This document shows, piece after piece, positions 16,979-26,509 of a stretch of DNA of 64,000 nucleotides. How positions within the stretch are numbered: the stretch's first letter is position 1; each line of letters opens with the position of its first letter. Where the stretch lies: assembly GCF_003626595.1 (NCBI RefSeq), contig NZ_RBAK01000002.1, forward strand, positions 638,416 to 702,415, given 5' to 3'. Under the pieces are notes generated by a model, which searched no databases, was not told the origin of the DNA, and saw only the letters and a program-made list of their open reading frames with translations. A program made the translations under genes and the position numbers. This DNA is from Micromonospora endolithica. Its GTDB lineage: Bacteria > Actinomycetota > Actinomycetes > Mycobacteriales > Micromonosporaceae.

Positions 16979-17016
16979 CGGTGGTTCCTTCCACGAAGTG
17001 GTCCGTCACTGACCCG

Positions 17017-17043
17017 TCGAGCGGCACCGACCGGATCCGACAC
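17017..17043 (-). promoter_or_regulatory. Candidate ECF42 promoter of the DGPF gene
   Basis: On the minus strand TGTCGG is followed after 17 bases by CGAC, about 40 bases before ATG 16978. From memory, ECF42 factors recognise TGTCGA and CGA/TC boxes with such spacing. Confidence 0.5.
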
Positions 17044-17058
17044 CGTCGACGAAAGCTT

Positions 17059-18333
17059 TCAGCGGCTCGGCGCGAGACCCCGCGCGCAGTCGGCGGCACG
17101 CGAGCGCAGCAGGGCCCGTTCGCGCTCGTTGCCGGTCATCTCCGCCGCCCGGGTGAACTCGGCGCCCGCCTCGTCGTAGCGCCCCAGCTTCGCCAGCAGG
17201 TCGCCGATCACGCTGGGCAGCAGGTGGTACCCGGCCAGCGCCGGCTCGTCGACCAACGCCCGCGCCACCGCCAGGCCGGCGGCCGGGCCGTCGGCGAAGG
17301 ACACCGCCACGGCCCGGTTCAGCTCCACGACCGGCGACGGCGCGACCCGGGCCAGCTCCGCGTAGCCGGCCGCGATCCGCGCCCAGTCCGTCTCGGCGGG
17401 TGTCCGTGCCCGCGCGTGGCAGGCCGCGATCTCCGCCTGGAGGGCGTACGGGCCGGGCGGGCCGTCCACGGCACGGGCCCGGTCCAGGGCGGCCAGGCCC
17501 CGGCGGATCAGCAGCCGGTCCCAGCGGCGCCGGTCCTGGTCGAGCAGGAGGATCGGCTGACCCTGCGCGTCGACCCGGGCGGCGGTGCGGGACGCCTGGA
17601 TCTCCAACAGGGCGGCCAGCCCGTGCACCTCGGGCTCGTCGGGCATGAGGCCCTGGAGGATGCGGGCCAGGCGCAGCGCGTCGGCACACAGTTGCGGGCG
17701 CATCCAGTCGTCGCCGCGGGTCGCCGAGTAGCCCTCGTTGAAGATCAGATAGACGACCTCCAGCACGCTGGCGAGCCGTTCGCCGCGCTCCTCCGGGCCG
17801 GGCACCTCGAACGGCACCTTCGCGTCGGAGAGGGTCTTCTTCGCCCTGGTGATCCGTTGGGCGATGGTGGACTCCGGCACCAGGAAGGCGCGGGCGATCT
17901 CCTCGACCTTCAGCCCGCCGATCACCCGCAGGGTCAGCGCCGCCCGCGCCGGCGGCGTCAGCACCGGGTGGCAGGCGGTGAACACCAGCCGGAGCAGGTC
18001 GTCGGTGATCGGCTCGTCCAGCGCGGCGTCGAAGTCCGGGGTGAACCGCTCGTCGCCCAGTTCGCGGCCGAGTTCGGCGACCTTGCGGTCGAGCAGCGTA
18101 CGGCGGCGCAGCCCGTCGATCGCGCGCCGCTTGCCGACCGCCGTCAGCCAGGCCCCCGGGTTGGTCGGCACCCCGTCGCGCGGCCAGGTCTCCAAGGCGG
18201 CGACCAGCGCGTCCTGCGCCAGTTCCTCGGCCCAGCCGACGTCCCGCACCAGGCCGGCCAGTGCGGCGACCACCCGACCGGACTCGATCCGCCAGACCGC
18301 CTCGACCGTGCGGCGCACCTCGGAGACCCCCAT
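17059..18333 (-). CDS. ECF42-family RNA polymerase sigma factor with C-terminal TPR-like domain
   Basis: ATG 18333 gives 424 residues. Residues about 5-185 hold sigma regions 2 and 4 (LVRDVGWAEELAQDALVAAL; LTLRVIGGLKVEEIARAFLV; then ESTIAQRITRAKK). The remaining ~240 residues are the alpha-helical extension of ECF42 (YLIFNEGYSATRGDDW; AGYHLLPSVIGDLLAKLGRY), which replaces an anti-sigma factor and is required for activity in studied members. The adjacent DGPF gene completes the expected pair. An in-frame TTG at 18342 is a weaker start. Confidence 0.93.
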   Translation of the reverse strand: MGVSEVRRTVEAVWRIESGRVVAALAGLVRDVGWAEELAQDALVAALETWPRDGVPTNPGAWLTAVGKRRAIDGLRRRTLLDRKVAELGRELGDERFTPDFDAALDEPITDDLLRLVFTACHPVLTPPARAALTLRVIGGLKVEEIARAFLVPESTIAQRITRAKKTLSDAKVPFEVPGPEERGERLASVLEVVYLIFNEGYSATRGDDWMRPQLCADALRLARILQGLMPDEPEVHGLAALLEIQASRTAARVDAQGQPILLLDQDRRRWDRLLIRRGLAALDRARAVDGPPGPYALQAEIAACHARARTPAETDWARIAAGYAELARVAPSPVVELNRAVAVSFADGPAAGLAVARALVDEPALAGYHLLPSVIGDLLAKLGRYDEAGAEFTRAAEMTGNERERALLRSRAADCARGLAPSR

Positions 18334-18398
18334 GACCGACAATCACAGCAGCCGGGCCCCGGTCAGGCAACGCGACCGGCGGGCGCGGCGGGAGGCGG

Positions 18399-19514
18399 TC
18401 AGTTCCGGAACGTGTGCCGTACGCCACCGTGCGAGCCGCAGGCGCGTGGACTGCCGCCGGCCAGGCTGACCGAGCCGTCGCCGCACTGCACCAGGTATCC
18501 GCGGCCGGCCCAGAACTCCGGCACGCAGTCGAGGTGGTCGCACACCGCCACGGCGGGCTCGCGGATCCGCTCGCCGGCGCAGAAGCCGTACCCCATCGGA
18601 TTGTCCGGCGCGCCGCAGAGCCGGTCGCGGGCCGGCGTCGGCGTGGCCGCGCCGGAGCTGCGCTTCGGACCGGCGACCGCGGGTGCGGCCGGGCGGGCCG
18701 GCGTGCCCGGCGCGGGCGTCGCGGCGACCGCCACCTCCGACGTCGGGTCGGACGGGTCGGACTCCAACAGCGCGACGGGCACCAGCAGGGCGATTCCGGC
18801 GGCGATGGCCACCGTGCGACGGCCACCGGGCACGAACCCGGTCAGCCGGGCCTGCGCCGGGGTGGCGATACCCGGCCGGAACGGCTTGAGCTGCGCGTGC
18901 TCGGCGATCGCCTCGTCGAGCTGGGCGATCACCGCCGGCCGCTGCTCGATCGCGTCGGCGAACGCCAGCGTCAGCTTGAACCGGAAGTCGGCCGCCACGT
19001 CGGCGGGGAGCATCACCCCGGAGGCCCGCCGCCGGTCGAGCACCTGGATCAGGGTGACCGGCGCCGCCGGGTCGTGGGCCAGGCCGGTCATCTTTCCGTA
19101 CGCCCAGTCGCGCCGGCCGCGACCGCCCAGCAGCACCAGTCGGCGGCTGGTGATGACCGCCATCCCGGCGTCGGCGATCCGCGTCCCGTCGGCGCGGCGG
19201 GACCGCATCGGCGTACCCTGCGGGGCGACGGTCAGGTCCGGTGCCGGGAGCACCGCCGTGTGTCGCACCTCGACCAGCTGCGCCGCCGGCAGCACCCAGA
19301 ACACCACCTCGTCCCCGGCCAGTTCCAGGGGCAGACCGGCGCCGGCGGCGGCCGAGCCGGTGAAGTCCTCGGCGAGCGTACGCAGGCGCCGCAGCTCCTC
19401 GTCCCGCCGCCGCCATGTCTCGTCGGCGTCGCGGAATGCCCGCTGCCGCCGTTCGTTCTGCCGGTGCGCCCACCGGTACCGCCATGTGGAACCCGTCGAA
19501 TCAGTCCTTGCCAT
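18399..19514 (-). CDS. Membrane-anchored hypothetical protein with cysteine-rich C-terminal domain
   Basis: The 371-residue protein begins with a basic, Arg-rich helix. A soluble beta-rich segment follows (residues about 60-180, ITSRRLVLLGGRGRRDWAYG, like a bacterial PH domain). One membrane segment (TVAIAAGIALLVPVALLE, near residue 240) is followed by a Pro/Ala linker. The last ~70 residues contain GYGFCAGERIREPAVAVCDH, FWAGRGYLVQCGDGSVSLAG and a terminal ACGSHGGV. That end recalls DUF3761-like domains and has six cysteines. The topology suggests a cytoplasmic PH-like part and an external cysteine-rich part. Function unknown. ATG 19514 has GGAGGAG upstream. Confidence 0.75.
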   Translation of the reverse strand: MARTDSTGSTWRYRWAHRQNERRQRAFRDADETWRRRDEELRRLRTLAEDFTGSAAAGAGLPLELAGDEVVFWVLPAAQLVEVRHTAVLPAPDLTVAPQGTPMRSRRADGTRIADAGMAVITSRRLVLLGGRGRRDWAYGKMTGLAHDPAAPVTLIQVLDRRRASGVMLPADVAADFRFKLTLAFADAIEQRPAVIAQLDEAIAEHAQLKPFRPGIATPAQARLTGFVPGGRRTVAIAAGIALLVPVALLESDPSDPTSEVAVAATPAPGTPARPAAPAVAGPKRSSGAATPTPARDRLCGAPDNPMGYGFCAGERIREPAVAVCDHLDCVPEFWAGRGYLVQCGDGSVSLAGGSPRACGSHGGVRHTFRN

Positions 19515-19769
19515 GCCGACTCCTCCGCCGTGCAGGCCACCAATCGGGGTGTTACCGGGATAACTCCGCCGGACACCGGACAGCGACGGGCAGGAAAGCG
19601 CAAATTACCCAATCGGTGGAGCAACCCGGACGATAGGCCGGTTTCGCTGCGTCGATTCATGTCGGTCGGGCGTGTCGGGGGGACCGACTCCCGTTCGCCG
19701 TGCGGCTCCGCGGGGGCGTCGGTAACGTCAGGCGCGACGTCCCGGCGGGTACGACGAGGGGGTGAGTCG

Positions 19770-21320
19770 GTGCGCGACACGACCCCGGCCATCGTGATCG
19801 GTGTCGATCTCGGGACGACCAGCACCAAGGCCGTCGCGTACGACATCAACGGCGACCAGGTGGCCCACCACTCCGTCGGCTACCCACTGGACGAGCCGCA
19901 GCCCGGCTGGGCCGAGCAGGACCCGCACGCCATCTACGCCGCCGTCGTCGAGTCGATCCGCACCGTCGCCGCCGAGCTGGCCGGCCGGCCGGTCGCCGGG
20001 CTGTCCTTCAGCAGCGCGATGCACAGCCTGATCGGGCTCGATGCGGCCGGCCACCCGCTCACCCCGTCGATCACCTGGGCCGACTCGCGGGCCGCCCGGC
20101 AGGCCGAGCGACTGCGGGCGGTCCCCTCCGGGCTGGCCCTGCACCGCCGCACCGGCACCCCGATCCACCCGATGGCGCCGCTGCCCAAGCTGCTCTGGTA
20201 CGCCGAACAGGAACCGGTGCTGTTCGCCACCGTCGCGCACTGGGTCGGCATCAAGGACTGGGTCCTGCTGCGGCTCTGCGAGGTGCTGATGACCGACCAC
20301 TCGATCGCCTCGGCCACCGGGCTGATGGACATCTTCCAGCTCGCCTGGGACGCCGAGGCGTTGGGGATCGCCCGCATCACCGAGGAGCAGTTGCCCGAAC
20401 TGGTACCCACCACCACCGTGCTGCCCGGTCTCACCCCGGAGGCCGCCGCCGCGACCGGCCTGCCCCGGGACACGCCCGTCGTGGTCGGTGCCGGTGACGG
20501 CCCGCTGGCCAACCTCGGGCTCGGCGCGGTCGCCCCGGGCGTGATGGCCTGTTCGATCGGCACCAGCGGCGCGCTGCGGGTGATGGTCGAGCACCCCGGC
20601 GTCGATCCGCTCGGCGGCGTCTTCTGCTACGCCCTGACCGAGCACCGCTGGGTGGTCGGCGGGGCGATCAACAACGGCGGGATCGTGCTCGGCTGGGCCG
20701 GCGACGCGCTCGCCCCCGAACTGGGCGACAACGCGGAGGAGGAACTGCTCGCGCTGGCCGCCCAGGCACCCGTCGGCTCCGGCGGGCTGATCATGCTGCC
20801 GTACCTGCTCAGCGAACGCGCGCCACACTGGAACGCGCTACCACGCGGCGCGTTCGTGGGGTTGACCCACGGGCACCGCCGAGCCCACCTCGTACGGGCC
20901 GCGCTGGAGGGGGTCTGCCAGCAGTTGGCACTGGTGCTCGCCTCGGTGCGGGCCGCCGGCAACGAGGTGCGGGAGATCCGGGCCAGCGGCGGCTTCGCCC
21001 GCAGTCCGCTGTGGCGGCAGATGCTCGCCGACGTGCTCGGCATGCCGGTGCGCTTCCCCGCCGGGCACGAGGGCTCCGGCTTCGGCGCGGCACTGCTCGG
21101 CATGCAGGCGCTCGGGCTGGTCGCGTCCATCGACGTCGCCGCCGACCTGGTGGAGATCTCCGAGACCGTACGCCCCGACCCGGCCGCGTCCGCCACGTAC
21201 GCGGCGCTGCTGCCCCTCTTCTCCGAGTTGTACGACGCGCTGGTGCCGACGTTCACGTCGCTGCGCCGGCTCGCCCCCGGCCTGCCGTCGGAGCCCAACC
21301 CCACGCCGCCACCGTCGTAG
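19770..21320 (+). CDS. gntK: Gluconokinase (FGGY family)
   Basis: GTG 19770 follows GAGGGGG and yields 516 residues. The N-terminus has the FGGY phosphate motif IGVDLGTTSTKAVAYDINGD; AMHSLIGLD and WADSRA lie near residues 85-115; the second ATP motif CSIGTSGALRV is in the C-terminal half, with the family signature near ASGGFARSPLWRQMLADVLG. Xylulokinase has the same fold. The gluconate permease gene 62 bases downstream decides for gluconokinase, which phosphorylates gluconate to 6-phosphogluconate for the pentose phosphate pathway. No GntR regulator is adjacent. Confidence 0.88.
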   Translation: MRDTTPAIVIGVDLGTTSTKAVAYDINGDQVAHHSVGYPLDEPQPGWAEQDPHAIYAAVVESIRTVAAELAGRPVAGLSFSSAMHSLIGLDAAGHPLTPSITWADSRAARQAERLRAVPSGLALHRRTGTPIHPMAPLPKLLWYAEQEPVLFATVAHWVGIKDWVLLRLCEVLMTDHSIASATGLMDIFQLAWDAEALGIARITEEQLPELVPTTTVLPGLTPEAAAATGLPRDTPVVVGAGDGPLANLGLGAVAPGVMACSIGTSGALRVMVEHPGVDPLGGVFCYALTEHRWVVGGAINNGGIVLGWAGDALAPELGDNAEEELLALAAQAPVGSGGLIMLPYLLSERAPHWNALPRGAFVGLTHGHRRAHLVRAALEGVCQQLALVLASVRAAGNEVREIRASGGFARSPLWRQMLADVLGMPVRFPAGHEGSGFGAALLGMQALGLVASIDVAADLVEISETVRPDPAASATYAALLPLFSELYDALVPTFTSLRRLAPGLPSEPNPTPPPS

Positions 21321-21382
21321 TGCCGACCGGCCCCGCCGCCGGACGTTTCCCTCACCCGCCGCCGCAAAGGTCGTGAGATCCG

Positions 21383-22882
21383 ATGATCACTCTCGCCGCA
21401 CCGGCCGAATCCCTCACCGACGCCGGCAACACCCAGCTCGTCGTCGCCGCCCTGCTCGGCATCGCGGCGGTGGTGGTGCTGATCGCCTGGGCCAAGGTGC
21501 ACCCGTTCCTGTCCCTCATCCTCGGCGCGGCCGTGCTGGGCGTCGTCGCCGGCGCCGCGCCCGAAAAGATCGTCACGTCGTTCAGCGGCGGGGTCGGCTC
21601 CACCGTCGGCAGCGTCGGCCTGCTGATCGCCCTCGGCGCGATGATCGGCGGGCTGCTCGCCGAGTCCGGTGGCGCCGACGGCATCGTCAACCGGATCGTC
21701 GGGCGGGTCTCCGGTGGCGCGCTGCCCTGGGCGATGGCCGGCGTGGCCGCACTGATCGGCCTGCCGTTGTTCTTCGAGGTCGGCGTGGTGCTGCTGGTGC
21801 CGATCGTGCTGCTGGTCGCGATCCGCACCGACATACCCCTGATGAAGCTCGGCATCCCCGCGCTGGCCGGCCTGTCGGTGCTGCACGGCCTGGTGCCGCC
21901 GCATCCCGGCCCGCTGGTGGCGATCTCCTCGCTCGACGCCGACCTGGGCCTCACCCTCGGGCTGGGGCTGCTCGTCGCCATCCCCACCGTGATCATCGCC
22001 GGCCCGGTGTTCGGCAACATCATCGCCCGCTACGTGCCGGCCACCGTCCCGCTGGACCTGCTGCCCACCCGCCGCGACAGCGGACCCCGGCAGACCGAGG
22101 CCGCCGCCCAGCGGAACGTCGACGGCGACCTGCTCACCGACGACGACCTGCTGAACCCGGGCACCGGCCGACCCGGCGCCCCGGTCGACGACACCGGCAC
22201 CGAGACCTCCCGGCGCACCCCGGCCTTCTGGCCGGCGGTGATCACCGTGCTGCTGCCGGTGGCGCTGATGCTGCTGCGGGCGGTCGGTGAGCTGCTGCTG
22301 GACGAGGGCACCACCGCCCGGCAGGCGCTGGACATCGCCGGCACCCCGATCGTGGCGCTGCTGGCCGGCGTCATCGTCGCCATGTTCACCCTCGGCTACC
22401 AGGCCGGCTTCAGCCGTACCCAGGTGTCGTCGGTCCTCGGCGGATCGCTGCCGCCGATCGCCGGCATCCTGCTCATCGTCGCCGCCGGCGGCGGATTCAA
22501 GCAGGTGCTGGTCGACGCCGGCGTGGGCGACCTGGTCGCCGACGCGGCCAACGGGGCGAACCTCTCCCCGCTGCTGCTGGGTTGGCTGGTCGCGGTCGGC
22601 ATCCGGGTCGCCACCGGCTCGGCCACCGTCGCCACCATCACCGCCGCCGGCATCGTCGCGCCGCTCGCGGGCAGCCTGGACCGGCCCGGGGTGGCGCTGC
22701 TGGCACTGGCCATCGGCTGCGGCTCGCTGTTCTTCTCGCACGTCAACGACGCCGGCTTCTGGCTGGTGAAGGAGTATTTCGGGCTGACCGTCGGGCAGAC
22801 CATCAAGAGCTGGTCGGTGATGGAGACGATCATCTCGGTGGTCGGCTTCCTCGGTGTCCTGCTGCTCGACCTGCTGCTCTAG
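21383..22882 (+). CDS. gntP: Gluconate:H+ symporter, GntP family
   Basis: The 499-residue integral membrane protein has about 12-14 hydrophobic segments. GntP features are visible: GLVPPHPGPLVAISSLDADL, GLPLFFEVGVVLLVPIVLLV, ATGSATVATITAAGIVAPLA and FFSHVNDAGFWLVKEYFGLT. A hydrophilic loop near residues 225-275 is typical. It imports gluconate with protons for the kinase encoded 62 bases upstream; the two form a minimal gluconate operon. Confidence 0.93.
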   Translation: MITLAAPAESLTDAGNTQLVVAALLGIAAVVVLIAWAKVHPFLSLILGAAVLGVVAGAAPEKIVTSFSGGVGSTVGSVGLLIALGAMIGGLLAESGGADGIVNRIVGRVSGGALPWAMAGVAALIGLPLFFEVGVVLLVPIVLLVAIRTDIPLMKLGIPALAGLSVLHGLVPPHPGPLVAISSLDADLGLTLGLGLLVAIPTVIIAGPVFGNIIARYVPATVPLDLLPTRRDSGPRQTEAAAQRNVDGDLLTDDDLLNPGTGRPGAPVDDTGTETSRRTPAFWPAVITVLLPVALMLLRAVGELLLDEGTTARQALDIAGTPIVALLAGVIVAMFTLGYQAGFSRTQVSSVLGGSLPPIAGILLIVAAGGGFKQVLVDAGVGDLVADAANGANLSPLLLGWLVAVGIRVATGSATVATITAAGIVAPLAGSLDRPGVALLALAIGCGSLFFSHVNDAGFWLVKEYFGLTVGQTIKSWSVMETIISVVGFLGVLLLDLLL

Positions 22883-22933
22883 CCGGCGCCACCGTCCCGA
22901 CCGCCCCCACCCCGACACGTCCGGCGGGTGCGG

Positions 22934-23218
22934 TCAGGGTGCCTCGACACCGGAGATCAGGAACCGGTGCACCTCGGCGCCGCGGATGGCCGCCGCCTGG
23001 TCGTCGCTCGGCCCGGACCCACGGAAGGTGAGCAGCTGCTCCTCGGACTCCCAACGCTCGTACACGTTGATCCGGCCCGGCTCGACCAGGTCCGGCCCGA
23101 TGGCGAAGTCGACGCAGCCCGGCGCGGACCGGGCCGCCCGGACCACCGGGACGCACCCGGCGAGGTAGTCCTCCCGGGCCTCGGGGTCGACGTACAGACT
23201 TCCGGCGACGATGAACAC
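22934..23218 (-). CDS. ABM-domain (antibiotic biosynthesis monooxygenase-like) protein
   Basis: GTG 23218 with AGGAGG 6 bases upstream gives 94 residues. VFIVAGSLYVDPEAREDYLA and FAIGPDLVEPGRINVYERWE are typical of the dimeric ABM ferredoxin fold. Members include quinol monooxygenases and heme-degrading proteins, but most are untested, so no substrate is proposed. It converges on gntP and is divergent from the Asp-box protein gene. Confidence 0.85.
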   Translation of the reverse strand: MFIVAGSLYVDPEAREDYLAGCVPVVRAARSAPGCVDFAIGPDLVEPGRINVYERWESEEQLLTFRGSGPSDDQAAAIRGAEVHRFLISGVEAP

Positions 23219-23358
23219 GCTGGACCTCCTGGTGTGACGGCTGTCCGGCCATCCTCCACCGAGGGTGTGACACCGTCCGCGGCTTCCATGACGGTCGATC
23301 CTTGCGTACGCTGGCCAAAAATCGATCGACGGCGATGCCGTCGGGCCGGGGGTGACCT

Positions 23359-25668
23359 GTGCGGTCGGTGTTGTCGAGGCGGACACGGTTCCGGTTGGTC
23401 GGCGCGGTCACGGCGGTCGCCGCCCTGACGGCCGCGACCACGCTGGTGCACCTGGCGGGTGTCCCGCCGTTGCCGGTGGCGGTCGAGGAGGAGGAGAATC
23501 CGGCCGCGCCGGCCGAGTGGATGTGGGCCCAGCGGGCCAACGCCGACGGCTCGATCCCGGCGACCGCGTACGAGGAGGCCCTCGCCCAGAGCCGGACGCT
23601 GGAGAACGCGACCCGGCGGGGCGATCCCCAACTGACCGGCGTGCGCTGGCGGCAACTCGGCCCGACCAACATCGGCGGGCGGCTCATCGACGTGGTGCTC
23701 GACCCGACCAGGCCGGGCACGGTCTACGTGGCGGCCGGCACCGGCGGCGTGTGGCGGAGCACCGACGGCGGCGCGACGCTGACCAGCGTCTGGTCCGACG
23801 ACCTGCCCCAGTCGATGGGGGCGCTGGCCGTCGCGCCCGACGGCACCCTGTACGCGGGGACCGGCGAGCCCGACCACGGCGGCGGCGGGTCCTACTACGG
23901 CACCGGGCTCTACCGCTCCACCGACGGCGGGGCGACCTGGACGAGCCTCGGGCTGACCGAGACCGGCGCGATCGGCCGGATCCGGATCGACCCGACCGAT
24001 CCACGGCGGATCGTGGTCGCCGCGCAGGGCCGGTTGTTCGACACCGGCGGCGACCGGGGCGTCTTCCTGACCACCGACGGCGGCGGGACCTGGAAGCGGG
24101 TCCTCGACGGGTTGAACGACTCCACCGGCGCGATCGACGTCGCGATCAACCCGGCCGACCCGGACATCCTGCTGGCGGCGATGTGGGACAAGCTCCGCTA
24201 CCCCGACGGCCGCGAGTACGGCGGCCCCGGCTCCGGCCTGCACCGCTCCACCGACGGCGGTGCGACGTGGACGCGGATCGGGGCGCCGCTGCCGGCCGCC
24301 GAGAGCGAGCCCGGTCGCATCGGCGTGGCGTTCGCGACCGACCGACCGACCCGGGCGTACGCGATCACCAACGACCGGATCGGCAACCTGACCGGCTTCT
24401 TCGTCTCCGACGACGCCGGAGCGACCTGGACCCGGCGGACCGCCGGCGAGCCCGCGCTGGACGCCGCCGACGGCGGGTTCGCCTGGTGGTTCGGCCGGCT
24501 GTGGGTGGACCCCGCCGACGCCGACCACGTCTTCTCCGCCGGCGTACCGCTGATGGAGTCGCACGACGGCGGCCAGACCTGGGTGACCGGCCAGGGCATC
24601 CACGTGGACCAGCACGCGATGGCCTGGGACCCGCACAACCCCGGCCGGGTGTACGTCGGCAACGACGGCGGGCTCTACTGGAACGACCAGGGTGGCAACG
24701 TCATCGGCACCTGGACGGCGGCCTCCGTGCAGCCGTACATGCAGTTCTACTCGATGGACGTGAGCACCCAGGACCGCTCCCGTGCCTCCGGCGGCACCCA
24801 GGACAACGGGTCGCTGCGCTCCTGGGGCGGCGCCGACTGGAACCTGTACCGGGGTGGCGACGGGATGATGAACCGGATCAACCCGGTCGACCAGGACAAC
24901 GTCTACGCCTGCTCGCAGAACGGCGGCTGCGCCCGTTCGGACGACGGCGGCGACACGATGACCTCGATCCGGTCCCGGTTCGCCGGCACCCGGTTCAACT
25001 GGGTCGCACCGCTGGAGATCGCCCAGGGCGCGCCGGACACCGTCTACTTCGGGTCCAACGTGCTCAACCGCTCCGACGACCGGGGCCGCACCTGGCGGGC
25101 GGTCAGCCCGGACCTGACCGGCGGTCCGACGCCGCGCAACGCCACGTCGTACGCGACGATCACCACGATCGGCATCGCGCCGACCGACGAGGACACCGTG
25201 TACGTCGGCACCGACGACGGCCACCTGTCGGTGACCCGGGACGGCGGGGCGACGTGGACGAGGGCGACCGATCCGGACCTGCCCGACCGGTGGGTCACCC
25301 GGGTCACCGTCGACCCGGGGAACCCGGCCGTGGCCTGGGTGACCTACTCCGGGTTCCGCTGGGAGAGCGAGACCCAGCCGCACGTGCTGATGACCACCGA
25401 CGGCGGGGCGAGCTGGCGCGACGTCTCGGGGAACCTGCCGCAGGCGCCGGTCAACGACGTGATCCGGCACCCGACGAAGCGGGGCTGGCTCTACGTCGGC
25501 ACCGACATGGGCGTCTTCTTCAGCCCCAACCTGGGCCGCACCTGGCTGCAGGTCGGCGCGAGCTTCCCCGCCGTGCCGGTCCAGGACCTGCACTTCCACG
25601 CCCCGACGAAGACGCTGTTCGCGGCGACGTTCGGTCGCGGCATCCTGTACGCCCCGATCAGCGGCTAG
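23359..25668 (+). CDS. Secreted Asp-box (BNR/sortilin-like) beta-propeller protein
   Basis: GTG 23359 starts a 769-residue protein with a signal peptide or N-terminal anchor (FRLVGAVTAVAALTAATTLV). The rest is a series of beta-propeller blades with Asp boxes S/T-x-D-x-G-x-T-W: STDGGATW occurs at least twice, with TTDGGGTWKR, SDDAGATWTR, SRDGGATW-like and TTDGGASW variants. Such VPS10/sortilin-type propellers occur in xyloglucanases and in uncharacterised exported proteins. No catalytic acid pair can be fixed by eye, so either a glycan-active or a binding role is possible. It ends at a strong bidirectional hairpin. Confidence 0.85.
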   Translation: MRSVLSRRTRFRLVGAVTAVAALTAATTLVHLAGVPPLPVAVEEEENPAAPAEWMWAQRANADGSIPATAYEEALAQSRTLENATRRGDPQLTGVRWRQLGPTNIGGRLIDVVLDPTRPGTVYVAAGTGGVWRSTDGGATLTSVWSDDLPQSMGALAVAPDGTLYAGTGEPDHGGGGSYYGTGLYRSTDGGATWTSLGLTETGAIGRIRIDPTDPRRIVVAAQGRLFDTGGDRGVFLTTDGGGTWKRVLDGLNDSTGAIDVAINPADPDILLAAMWDKLRYPDGREYGGPGSGLHRSTDGGATWTRIGAPLPAAESEPGRIGVAFATDRPTRAYAITNDRIGNLTGFFVSDDAGATWTRRTAGEPALDAADGGFAWWFGRLWVDPADADHVFSAGVPLMESHDGGQTWVTGQGIHVDQHAMAWDPHNPGRVYVGNDGGLYWNDQGGNVIGTWTAASVQPYMQFYSMDVSTQDRSRASGGTQDNGSLRSWGGADWNLYRGGDGMMNRINPVDQDNVYACSQNGGCARSDDGGDTMTSIRSRFAGTRFNWVAPLEIAQGAPDTVYFGSNVLNRSDDRGRTWRAVSPDLTGGPTPRNATSYATITTIGIAPTDEDTVYVGTDDGHLSVTRDGGATWTRATDPDLPDRWVTRVTVDPGNPAVAWVTYSGFRWESETQPHVLMTTDGGASWRDVSGNLPQAPVNDVIRHPTKRGWLYVGTDMGVFFSPNLGRTWLQVGASFPAVPVQDLHFHAPTKTLFAATFGRGILYAPISG

Positions 25669-25679
25669 ACCGTGCCCGG

Positions 25680-25712
25680 CGTGGCCCCGGCGGACGACCC
25701 GCCGGGGCCACG
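25680..25712. terminator. Bidirectional hairpin terminator
   Basis: Perfect 14-base arms (25680-25693 and 25699-25712) with a 5-base loop between the convergent genes ending at 25668 and 25718. Confidence 0.9.
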
Positions 25713-25717
25713 GCGCG

Positions 25718-26476
25718 TCAGGCGCGGCTGATCGCGTTGGCGTGGATGGCCTCGGCGACGTACGCGGCCATGCCGGGCCGGATCTGCTCGAAGTACGCGG
25801 TGAACCTCTCGTCCGCCACGTACATGTCGGCCAGGCCGGTGTGCACCTCGTACGAGCAGTCGTAGAACCACCGGGTGATGAGCTGCCGGTGCTCCTCGGC
25901 CAGCGCCATCGCCGCCGGGCTGTCGGCCGGCGCACCCGAGGCCATCACCTCGACGAACCGCCGCCCCCAGTCCTCGTTCTCGGCCTTGTTGCGCAGCCAG
26001 TCCTCCTTCGAGTAACCGGCGGTGCGCCGGGACGACTCCCGGTACGCGTCGCTCTCGCCCCAGCGTTCCCGTGCCTCGTCCTCGTACGTGTCCGGGTCGA
26101 AGTCGCCGAAGACCTCGAACCGCTCCTGCGGGGTCAGCTTGATGTTCATCCGGCGTGCCTCCATCGCCATCTCGATCGCCGCGACCATCTCCTGGAGTTT
26201 CCCGATCCGTCCGGTCAGCAGCTCGTGCTGGCGGCGCAGGTGCGCACTCGGGTCGGCCGTCGGGTCGTCCAGGATCGCGGCGATCTCGTCCAGGGGGAAC
26301 CCCAGCTCCCGGTAGTACCGGATGAGTTGCAGACGGTCCAGGTCGGCGTCGTCGTACCGACGGTAGCCGGCGGAGCTGCGCCCGCTCGGCGAGAGCAGCC
26401 CGATCTCGTCGTAGTGGTGCAGCGTCCGCACCGTCACCCCGGCGGCCCTGGCCACCTGTCCCACCGTGTACGCCAT
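25718..26476 (-). CDS. MerR-family regulator with TipAS ligand-binding domain (TipA-like)
   Basis: ATG 26476 (GGGAGGGGG upstream) gives 252 residues, the TipAL length. Residues 1-75 form the MerR winged helix (TVGQVARAAGVTVRTLHHYD, then RRYDDADLDRLQLIRYYREL), then a dimerising coiled coil to about 120. The C-terminal ~130 residues match TipAS (RWGESDAYRESSRRTAGYSK; WFYDCSYEVHTGLADMYVAD; FTAYFEQIRPGMAAYVAEAI). In Streptomyces TipA binds thiopeptide antibiotics and activates its own promoter. A fitting palindrome lies in the promoter. The thiopeptide-trapping cysteine of TipAS may correspond to Cys in FYDCSYEV. Confidence 0.93.
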   Translation of the reverse strand: MAYTVGQVARAAGVTVRTLHHYDEIGLLSPSGRSSAGYRRYDDADLDRLQLIRYYRELGFPLDEIAAILDDPTADPSAHLRRQHELLTGRIGKLQEMVAAIEMAMEARRMNIKLTPQERFEVFGDFDPDTYEDEARERWGESDAYRESSRRTAGYSKEDWLRNKAENEDWGRRFVEVMASGAPADSPAAMALAEEHRQLITRWFYDCSYEVHTGLADMYVADERFTAYFEQIRPGMAAYVAEAIHANAISRA

Positions 26477-26509
26477 GGTTCCCCCTCCCTTCCGTCAACG
26501 AGGCTCCCG

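Noticed and set aside
16274..17179. Plus-strand frame with AEGS/AEGR repeats
   Set aside because: The repeats are the 12-base tandem array read through; the frame then runs antisense to the DGPF gene.
16981..19563. 860-codon plus-strand frame
   Set aside because: Antisense to the ECF42 sigma factor and the membrane-anchored protein, both of which have clear family features.
22957..25935. 992-codon minus-strand frame
   Set aside because: Spans the antisense of the Asp-box protein and parts of two other genes; no coherent domain or ribosome site.
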